From assembly GCA_964609495.1 (NCBI GenBank), contig CAZSTA010000058.1, forward strand, positions 1 through 18,271: a stretch of DNA of 18,271 nt. The letters are read 5' to 3'. Source of the stretch: CAZSTA01 sp964609495 [NCBI: uncultured bacterium]. Its GTDB lineage: Bacteria; CAZSTA01. This document shows positions 7,701 to 13,374 of the stretch, piece after piece. Positions within the stretch are counted from its first letter, which is position 1; each line of letters starts with the position of its first letter. A program made the position numbers and the translations under genes. The notes beneath the pieces are model-generated. The model saw only the letters and a program-made list of their open reading frames with translations. It ran no database searches and was not told the origin of the DNA.

Positions 7701-10450
7701 TCATAAGTTAATACCTTGAAGTTATGAGCTGGAATAGCTCCTCTCCAACTTATCTCCCCTCTACTGAATTCAAACCCCTTTGGAATACATACCTCAAGGG
7801 CTACTTCGAGTGCTTCTTCATTCCCTACATTTTCCATTCTTAATTCCACTTGGGAGGTAAGACCCATAATCATACGTCTGGGAGCCTCAAGTGATGCTAC
7901 TATAACCGGATCCGGTTCAACGCTTATCAGATTTATCTCTCTATGCACAAAGTCGAATTTATAATCTTGGCGAAGCTTATTCTCATAGAAGCTCCTCTCA
8001 CAGGAGACGATCATTTCACTATTAAGAAATCCCGCCTTTATCTCTCGCGTGCAAGGCCCTAGATAAAGGTGATCAACATTATTCAGTCCAGAGAAGAGGA
8101 GGAGAAACTTGTGATTTCGCAGTTGCCTCTCCAAAAATATCTCGGTGAAATTCATCCCTCCCGACTCTAGCGAGTATCTTATAAGCTCCAAAAGATTCTG
8201 CTCTCCATAAGCATCCAATTTAACTAGGATTGGAATAGGAGAGTTCTTTATACCACTGAGTAGCCTCCGTTGAGCATATTTCAAAGCTAAACATTTCAAG
8301 GCAGTATTCGTATCTACAGGGGCTCCCAATAGAACCATCCTTTTGCTCTCCTCCAGAGCTTCCTCAATTTCTTGTATCTCTGCTGAGGATATATCCTTAT
8401 CTAAAGGCGTCACAGTTACTTTTGTCCTTTCCAATCCAGAATAAATCTCTATAAGATGGGCTAGATAATCTCTATAGATATCGGGAAGAGCAATCTCGAT
8501 CGCTTCCTCCAGAGTCCTCACATATCTGATCTGGAAGGTGGAAAGACCTAGATACTTCTCCGGAATCTCTGGGGCGTTAGCATAAGGGATCACTACCACT
8601 TCTATCCCCATCTCATAAGCCACCTTTAGTTTAGCCGCAATTGAGCCTACCCTCGATATCCCCCCATCTTTTGCTACTACTCCTGTAAAAGCGAATTTGC
8701 GATCCACTGGTTCATTGTAGAAGTTGGAGATGAGTGCAATTGCTATCGTCAATCCTAGAGAATCCCCCTCATAACTGGGCTTTATGTCCTCTATCTGCCA
8801 AGATACATCATATTCCTTAGCCATTCCAAACCCCTCTTGCTCTAAGTGGAGATAAGCTGCTTCTATTGCATTCTCAACCGCTCTCTTCATAACTTCATCC
8901 TCGATCTTATTGCCAGCTCTTATCTCTCCCATACCTCTAGATACTGTAACTATAATGTCGCTTATATATCCCAGTCTAGTGCTGGGATCGACGAATAACC
9001 CCCTTGTTCTAAAACCTTTTCTCTCCTCCTCCCTAAACTCTCGAATTATCTCTAGCACCAGTCTACTTATCCTAGCAGTATTATAACCCTTAGCTTCCAG
9101 ATACTTAAAGTAAGTATTGAAAAAGACTTCCAGAGCCCTAAGGGAGGTAGAGATTGTGCTTCTCAAGTTTTCCAACTGATTTCGCTCTTCCTCAGTGAAA
9201 GGAGAGGCCTCAAGAACCGCGGGGAGGGAATCTATCTCAGTACTCTGGAGAATTGAATAAGCTCGCATAACCATCTTATGAATGCTATCTACAGTCTTGG
9301 AAGGATCAATAAGTCCTCTTACTGCCAGATGGAGATTATCTAGGACATTTTTCTGGATAGTTAACTTCTCCCGAAGCTCTTGCCACTTGCTCTCCTTCTC
9401 CTCCTTCAGATATCCCTTTAATATCTTAATACAGTTATCTAGAGTCTCTCTATCCCAGATCTCTGCTTTAGAGAGTATCTTAAATAGTTCTCTTCGGGCA
9501 GACCTTATCTCAGGAATTCTCTCGCTATCTTCGATCTTCCGCAGCAACCATCGAACTCTTCCCAGTTCCCGATTAAAGACTCTTATTCTCTTCTCGGCTG
9601 CTCTAAGTTCATATCCTATCTCTGCTTCCTCATATAGCCTCTCCTTAAGTTGGTATAGATCATTCCTCAGCATATATGCACTCTGGTATCGCTCTGCCAA
9701 CTTCTTGCTCATAGCCTTCAAGATGATCTTCTCTAAATCTTGGGGAATAGAGGGATTTAAATCGGTGGGCTTCCTTGGCTCCTCCTCGATATGGGCTATG
9801 ATAACGGCTATAAAATTGTCATAGTTAAAGGGAGGCTGTCCAGTTGAAAGCTCATAGATAACTACTCCGACTGAATAGAGATCACTGTGATGATCTACTT
9901 TCTCTCCTCGAGCTTGCTCTGATGACATATAAGCCGCTGTTCCCCTAATTTCTCCCGATTCTGTCAATTCAGGATTTCTCGTTCTAGCTAAACCAAAATC
10001 CATTACCTTAACTATTCCCTGCTCAGTCACCATAATATTATCAGGTTTTATATCCCGATGGATAATTCCTCTCTGATGGGCTTTATCTAACGCCTCGCAT
10101 ACTGCGATAGCTATATCTAATACCTGCTCTATAGGTAAAGGAGAGGTCTCCTCGAGCAACTCTCTTAATGTCTTTCCTTTCAGATACTCCATTGAGATAT
10201 AATATAGACTGTCTTCTCTATCTATATCGTAGATAGAGACTATATTGGGATGAGATAATTGAGCGATCGCTCCAGCCTCTAAATAGAAACGCTTGATATA
10301 GTTGGTATTACTGCTAAGGCTCTCTGATAACACCCTGATCGCTACCGTTCTCTCTAGCCTAGTATCATAAGCTTTGTAGACTGTGCCCATCTCTCCTTGT
10401 CCCAGCATTTCGATTATTTTATATCGTCCTCCCAAAACTTTTCCTATCAT
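4769..10450 (-). CDS. Ser/Thr kinase / Lon-like protease / degenerate NACHT / AAA-STAND ATPase / TPR fusion
   Basis: 1,893 residues, apparently cytosolic (no signal or membrane helix). Residues 1-270: PknB-like kinase with GQGEMG (17-22), Glu58, HRD (131-133), DFG (151-153) and Glu178 of the APE-type motif; the beta3 VAIK lysine is Arg39. Residues 270-500: helical linker. Residues about 505-655: Lon S16 fold with Ser564 (GDSLGL) and Lys607, 43 residues apart as in E. coli Lon Ser679/Lys722. Residues about 695-845: NACHT-like, but Walker A reads GAPVDTNT (709-716) and Walker B LLLFSGLNNV (783-792), so key Lys and Asp residues are gone. Residues 845-957: Ig-like beta-sandwich. Residues 958-1300: AAA_16/STAND ATPase with intact Walker A GERGIGKT (989-996) and Walker B LVLFCDDLQWAD. 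Residues about 1360-1893: 11-13 TPRs. Its ATG overlaps the upstream stop (ATGA), so the two are translationally coupled. Role inferred: sensor that phosphorylates or degrades a partner, plausibly the zinc-finger protein or sigma factor. Confidence 0.93.
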   Translation of the reverse strand: MIGKVLGGRYKIIEMLGQGEMGTVYKAYDTRLERTVAIRVLSESLSSNTNYIKRFYLEAGAIAQLSHPNIVSIYDIDREDSLYYISMEYLKGKTLRELLEETSPLPIEQVLDIAIAVCEALDKAHQRGIIHRDIKPDNIMVTEQGIVKVMDFGLARTRNPELTESGEIRGTAAYMSSEQARGEKVDHHSDLYSVGVVIYELSTGQPPFNYDNFIAVIIAHIEEEPRKPTDLNPSIPQDLEKIILKAMSKKLAERYQSAYMLRNDLYQLKERLYEEAEIGYELRAAEKRIRVFNRELGRVRWLLRKIEDSERIPEIRSARRELFKILSKAEIWDRETLDNCIKILKGYLKEEKESKWQELREKLTIQKNVLDNLHLAVRGLIDPSKTVDSIHKMVMRAYSILQSTEIDSLPAVLEASPFTEEERNQLENLRSTISTSLRALEVFFNTYFKYLEAKGYNTARISRLVLEIIREFREEERKGFRTRGLFVDPSTRLGYISDIIVTVSRGMGEIRAGNKIEDEVMKRAVENAIEAAYLHLEQEGFGMAKEYDVSWQIEDIKPSYEGDSLGLTIAIALISNFYNEPVDRKFAFTGVVAKDGGISRVGSIAAKLKVAYEMGIEVVVIPYANAPEIPEKYLGLSTFQIRYVRTLEEAIEIALPDIYRDYLAHLIEIYSGLERTKVTVTPLDKDISSAEIQEIEEALEESKRMVLLGAPVDTNTALKCLALKYAQRRLLSGIKNSPIPILVKLDAYGEQNLLELIRYSLESGGMNFTEIFLERQLRNHKFLLLFSGLNNVDHLYLGPCTREIKAGFLNSEMIVSCERSFYENKLRQDYKFDFVHREINLISVEPDPVIVASLEAPRRMIMGLTSQVELRMENVGNEEALEVALEVCIPKGFEFSRGEISWRGAIPAHNFKVLTYELTPIVYSEEPVTFPSILISYENERGDKLESYTKQIQVEIAPSLVGRDDEFELLRRKMKETLAGRGQIVLISGERGIGKTALGEQFLSQLEIEHPQFRLAKVRCTEISRNDLLFLFREALREFSTWQAQFELEFQVEGRGGGKDYEQQRYQMFSYLSQRVVELTKDAPLVLFCDDLQWADPTSLDLLSYLLDKLSQDIPLLFLCTYREEELESSILLAKVLRQLGSLPNSSEISLKGLGSKQMVDILQQNFPGLESERSFIERLHQLTDGNPFFIIETLRLLSIRGSIAKEEEYWRLKQRIEEISVPESISLIIEECLSPLKREERGILECASVIGNEFTSNLVIIVLKADELGILSKLSELEQDYQLIHLLETEGVLSLDFHYRFHHTYTQQVLYNSLPLPQKILYHRAIGEALENICRGQERLLAERAGELSYHFLNGRNPAKAVIYLKMSGDNSFKYYSYPEAISSYMKALGCIEQLLTVEIEDKTEYEKQKLELLLARGDIKRFQEDRDSARGDYEEALTLAKTDRDLAGIYRRLGNILDEEGNWEEALKIYDKALSYLGDDLDNEIAAEIYGCIGRIYEKKGQYDKAVDYLMRDLSIVEQLGYTSETALVESDLGIVHLKRGDLEASIEHQKRSLQISIESENRIGEARAYNRLGWPYWSKGERKLAIESHQKSLEISDEIGDVLGASIAANNLGVAYWYEGDWSKAIEYYVHCLETREAVNDIWRVAHAHNNLGLAYWSKGEWDEALSHYRKCLEICEEQIDDPWLLGNLYNNFALLYWGKGEDDKAIEYIKSAFQIGERIEDIDTIIESYLNWGTVYSDEGALDKALENYFKAQQISQDKGITSKLAEAYRGLGEVYLELGDLERAEEYCQKVEELMDKDSFLDRGRLERTLGMLYQLKGEHRKAEEHFEESLESLQKIEYELGRTYLEAGILLSKLRRKEKANEYLKNASEIFERLGAEREKKKVEGYI

Positions 10451-11268
10451 CTCTTACTCTCCCCCAGAAATTTAATTTCTACCCTTAGTTCCAAAAGGGA
10501 TGATATGTCTATACCGACTTCCCTGATTAAATCACTGCTAAAGCGCGCTTCCATCACTCCCTTGAAGACCCTAACAGTCTCGGAGAGATATAACTCTGGC
10601 AGGTGGATTATTACCTCTTTATCCTCATATATCTCTTCCATATCTTCGAAACGAATGCAGAGACGCTCTTCTTCATCTATATATATATCACCCTTATACT
10701 TCCCCTCTATACTCTCAAAAGCTCTGGGAGGTTCCTCAAGCTCCTCTTCTTCACTTAAGGCAGATAATTTCAAAGGTGATGCTCTCTCGGAATCTAGGGA
10801 GGGATGTTGCCGAAGAAAACGTAATCTTACAACATTATCTCGATATCCCGGCTCAAGCTTCTCCCGTAGGCTATCTAGAAAGTCCGGTGGTGCGGCTGAC
10901 ATCTCCTCCAATTTCAGTTCCTCCTGTGAAATCTCTCTTAACCAACGAAGAGAAGCGATTGCCTCCCTACAAGACGAGCATATTCTGAGGTGAGCTTCTA
11001 CCTCCTCCTTCTCCTCTCCAGCGATTTTATCTTCAAGATATGAGATGATCTCCTCATAAGTTAAGCATCTCCAAACTCTTTCCTGATAACCAGCATCCTT
11101 CATATCTATCATCCAATCAGTCAAATCTCGATTAAATGCCAACCAATTCTTTAGTTTATCTCGACAATAAGTGCATCCGCTTATATGTTTCTTCATTTCC
11201 CTCAACTCCTCAGCATTAAGTTTAGCTTCGATATATCTGAGTATGATCTCATCCGTCAAATGTCTCAT
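10447..11268 (-). CDS. Soluble double zinc-finger (zf-HC2, anti-sigma-like) protein
   Basis: 273 residues. Two tandem modules each have a helical start and an HxxxCxxC motif: His28-Cys32-Cys35 and His93-Cys97-Cys100. This is the zinc-binding anti-sigma (ZAS / zf-HC2) signature. Known family members bind and hold ECF sigma factors, often with a membrane helix; no such helix is seen here, so it should be cytosolic. Residues about 180-273 form an acidic region and a predicted beta-rich domain with no recognised family. The start ATG at 11268 follows AAAGGAGGAG (11277-11286) by eight bases. Promoter-like element D (11295-11324) lies just upstream, giving a leader of only about 20 bases. The stop overlaps the kinase start. 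The position between a sigma gene and a kinase/protease gene supports an anti-sigma or adaptor role; this is inference. Confidence 0.88.
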   Translation of the reverse strand: MRHLTDEIILRYIEAKLNAEELREMKKHISGCTYCRDKLKNWLAFNRDLTDWMIDMKDAGYQERVWRCLTYEEIISYLEDKIAGEEKEEVEAHLRICSSCREAIASLRWLREISQEELKLEEMSAAPPDFLDSLREKLEPGYRDNVVRLRFLRQHPSLDSERASPLKLSALSEEEELEEPPRAFESIEGKYKGDIYIDEEERLCIRFEDMEEIYEDKEVIIHLPELYLSETVRVFKGVMEARFSSDLIREVGIDISSLLELRVEIKFLGESKR

Positions 11269-11294
11269 CTTTACATCTCCTCCTTTATATAAAT

Positions 11295-11324
11295 AGAATT
11301 GAAATAAGGGAAGAATCTTACATC
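11295..11324 (-). promoter_or_regulatory. Repeated promoter-like element, copy D (zinc-finger/kinase operon)
   Basis: On the minus strand GATGTAAGATT (11324-11314), 14 bases, ATTCT (11299-11295), then ATT and TATATA. It overlaps the last codon and stop of the sigma factor gene (ATG TAA lies inside the motif) and ends 27 bases before the next start codon. It would allow the zinc-finger and kinase genes to be transcribed apart from the sigma gene, and is a candidate target of that sigma factor. Confidence 0.68.
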
Positions 11325-12754
11325 AAAAAATCTTTTTCATATAAACTTTTTAATTTAGCTAGTGCTCTGGACTTCCTTGTATCATAAGCACTTCTGCTTA
11401 TACCCAACCTTTTTGCAGCCTCAAGAGGAGGTAGATCATTAAAATAACAAAGGACTGCCTCCCGTTCCCCTTCAGGTAAACTCAAAATAGCTTTATACAG
11501 CCAATCGCTGAAATCTATCTCTTCCTCTATCTCTTTGCCTATCTCTTGAATAGCTATACTATCATAAGGCTGATGTTCCTCAAACTCCAAACTTTCGATT
11601 TTGATCTTAGAGATCTCAAGTATTCCCTTTAAAACCTCTATGATAGTGCTATAATACAAAGCTGAGTTGGCGATTGATAAAATATAGTAGATGATCTCCG
11701 CAAATAATAAACTAGATAGATATTCTCTCCTTAATTTATCAATATCATCCTTCTCCATTTTTGCTCTCTGAGATGTTGTCTTAAGTCTTCCTCTAAGTGA
11801 TATTTTATCTCCCTTACATATAAATTGATCATTATTTCTTATTTGGATTAAATCTATACTACCACTGCCTCCTATTAATTTATCTAAGATATACTTCAGT
11901 CTTTGAAAAGATATATCCATGTTTTCCTTTCTTAGGATGTAGCTGATAACATATATAAGGTCCAAACGAGAAAGGAGTCTCTTCTTCAACTCAGCTATAG
12001 AAACACTTGATCCAGAATGCTTTACCTCAGCATCTAATCTCCACTTATTATCATCCTTTACATAAAAAAATCTATTTTCATTCCTCAATACTAAATTGAT
12101 TATATTGCTTTCTACTCCCCCTACAACGAAATGCTTCTGAAGTTTTCGCTTAAGTTCAGCGAAGGATAAAGCTGAACTTCTCAACAGCTTATGGATAATC
12201 TTGGTGATAGTTAGAAGCGAGCTGATCTGGGAGAATCTTTGAATAATACTAGCGAGTGCTTTCGTATCATACTTAGAGCTTCTAAATCTCCACTCAGCTA
12301 ATCCATATATCTTTCCTCTCCCTCCTGAGTAATCCCTTATGCGTTTATCGAGATTAAGGGCGGTCTTACTCTTCCTTATCAACGTGTTTAGGTAGTTATC
12401 TTTTGATATCCCGCTCCTTATAATATCCTCGACAATGCCTCGTATCCAATTTTGAAAACCCAGGTAGTCTCTACTATGAAAACTAGTTAGGTTCCCAAAA
12501 GCTTTTAGACATACATCCTGAATAATATCTTCATCGATGTCTCTTCCTCGCTCTCTTAAAAAACTACTAGCTATTCTATATATTAGATCAGCTAATATCT
12601 CTCCTATCCTCCAATCTTTACCCTCAAGATATATATCTATTAATTGTCTCAGTGATTCTTTAATCTTCCGAAGAATATCAGGGGACAAATTATCTTTTCT
12701 ATTTAGGTAAGTAACAATCAGGTGATTCAAAGTTGGGGAAAGCAAGAATAACAC
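11318..12754 (-). CDS. ECF-like sigma factor with long central insertion
   Basis: 478 residues if the GTG at 12754 is used. Residues about 47-115 match sigma region 2 (IASSFLRERG, DIDEDIIQDVCLKAF, FQNWIRGIVEDIIRS). Residues about 416-475 match region 4, with the helix-turn-helix LPPLEAAKRLGISRSAYDTR and a basic tail. ECF factors are normally about 170-200 residues; here some 300 residues separate regions 2 and 4. The insertion contains two similar units (about 181-241 and 265-322), each with an LSFAELKRKL / ISFQRLKYIL helix and an ending of the type RNENRFFYVKDDNKWRL / RNNDQFICKGDKISLRG, reminiscent of winged-helix or HARE-HTH folds. No ATG start exists: GTG (12754) has the GGAGGAGG site directly against it, while TTG at 12745 is nine bases from AGGAGG and may be the true start. 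It is likely the first gene of the minus-strand operon; no confident promoter for it is seen. Confidence 0.82.
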   Translation of the reverse strand: MLFLLSPTLNHLIVTYLNRKDNLSPDILRKIKESLRQLIDIYLEGKDWRIGEILADLIYRIASSFLRERGRDIDEDIIQDVCLKAFGNLTSFHSRDYLGFQNWIRGIVEDIIRSGISKDNYLNTLIRKSKTALNLDKRIRDYSGGRGKIYGLAEWRFRSSKYDTKALASIIQRFSQISSLLTITKIIHKLLRSSALSFAELKRKLQKHFVVGGVESNIINLVLRNENRFFYVKDDNKWRLDAEVKHSGSSVSIAELKKRLLSRLDLIYVISYILRKENMDISFQRLKYILDKLIGGSGSIDLIQIRNNDQFICKGDKISLRGRLKTTSQRAKMEKDDIDKLRREYLSSLLFAEIIYYILSIANSALYYSTIIEVLKGILEISKIKIESLEFEEHQPYDSIAIQEIGKEIEEEIDFSDWLYKAILSLPEGEREAVLCYFNDLPPLEAAKRLGISRSAYDTRKSRALAKLKSLYEKDFLM

Positions 12755-12762
12755 CCTCCTCC
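12755..12762 (-). promoter_or_regulatory. Ribosome-binding site of the sigma gene (decides the start)
   Basis: GGAGGAGG abuts the GTG at 12754-12752 with no spacer for its 3' half, and is at normal distance (about nine bases) from the TTG at 12745-12743. An in-frame TAA lies upstream with no ATG before it. Starting at the TTG would shorten the protein by three residues. Confidence 0.6.
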
Positions 12763-13127
12763 AAAAATACCAGCAAGAGAATTAATAAACCTATTGGCTA
12801 GAATTTTTCGCGAAATGCCCACTTTATGCGGCTTCTTCAATTATTTAAGAGAATAACTTAGACTTACCTAAAAATCAGCTTATATGAATTGTTTTCACTT
12901 TTAAGTGCTAAACTTGAATTAGTAATCCATTAGATAATTTAATTCATGCGTGATGTATGAAGAATATCCAAATTCTAACTCCCCATTTTTAATGCAACAC
13001 TCAATATTTATTCTATTATATTATATCATATATCAGCGCCCAATTGCTCCCTTATTTTTGAATCTTCTTTAGTATATTATAGCATATGTTATGTCTAATA
13101 AAAAATTTTGTAAAATTTTCTCTTTTC
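12763..13127. other. AT-rich divergent intergenic region without a gene
   Basis: About 365 bases between the sigma gene and promoter element B. No credible gene is seen. It holds a 10-bp palindrome TTTCGCGAAA (12806-12815), 40-50 bases before the sigma start, and a 15-bp direct repeat TATATTATAKCATAT with one mismatch (13017-13031 and 13073-13087, 56 bases apart). The palindrome could be an operator for the sigma gene; the AT-rich repeat may be low-complexity chance. Confidence 0.5.
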
Positions 13128-13167
13128 GATGTAAGATTTCCTCCTTTTTTCAGTTCTTAATATATAG
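13128..13167 (+). promoter_or_regulatory. Repeated promoter-like element, copy B (giant surface protein, distal)
   Basis: GATGTAAGATT (13128-13138), 14 bases, GTTCT (13153-13157), TAA and TATATAG (13161-13167). It is the upstream member of a tandem pair, about 102 bases before copy C, both pointing to the start codon at 13375. Confidence 0.68.
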
Positions 13168-13183
13168 AAGGGGAAATAGTAGA

Positions 13184-13198
13184 GGTACTACTAGTACC
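13184..13198. repeat. Short perfect inverted repeat just after promoter element B
   Basis: GGTACT (13184-13189) and AGTACC (13193-13198) with three bases between. A related GGTGCTAGTGCC occurs at the corresponding place after copy C (near 13295-13306). It may be a leader hairpin or a dimeric repressor site; there is no T-run after it, so it is not a standard terminator. Confidence 0.4.
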
Positions 13199-13229
13199 CA
13201 AAGCCACCTATCCTCTGCATCTTGAGAAG

Positions 13230-13270
13230 GATGTAAGATTTTTGCTCTTTTTCTATTCTATAATATATAG
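13230..13270 (+). promoter_or_regulatory. Repeated promoter-like element, copy C (giant surface protein, proximal)
   Basis: GATGTAAGATT (13230-13240), 14 bases, ATTCT (13255-13259), ATAA and TATATAG (13264-13270). The -10-like ATTCT is about 115 bases before the start codon at 13375. This copy is closest to copy A, including the following leader. Confidence 0.7.
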
Positions 13271-13280
13271 AGGGAGGAAA

Positions 13281-13350
13281 TAAGTTGTGTTTTGGTGCTA
13301 GTGCCAATTCTCTCTTAAAAAGATTAACTCTACTTTGCTCAATATAAGCT
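13281..13350 (+). promoter_or_regulatory. Conserved leader segment, copy 2
   Basis: Matches the leader at 1727-1790 (minus strand) in two blocks, AAGTTGTRTTTTGRTGCTAG and TAACTCTACTTYGCTC followed by TATAAGCT. It lies between promoter copy C and the ribosome-binding site AAAGGAGGAG of the giant gene. Confidence 0.6.
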
Positions 13351-13374
13351 AATTTAGATAAAGGAGGAGTCCCA

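Noticed and set aside
8630-8650. First impression that the Lon-like domain had lost its catalytic lysine
   Set aside because: Counting from the serine, E. coli Lon Lys722 is the second lysine of GGLKEK, which aligns with Lys607 here; the dyad is intact.
9282-9824. 180-residue plus-strand frame inside the kinase fusion gene
   Set aside because: Antisense to a well-supported gene; Ser/Leu/Arg-rich translation typical of a shadow frame.
10815-10845. Another TGTAAGATT (minus strand) inside the zinc-finger gene
   Set aside because: No RTTCT at 14 bases and it lies in coding sequence; counted as background, not a fifth promoter element.
10397-10993. 198-residue plus-strand frame across the kinase start and zinc-finger gene
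   Set aside because: Overlaps the coupled kinase and zinc-finger genes, whose motifs and ATGA junction are clear; low-complexity Ser-rich translation.
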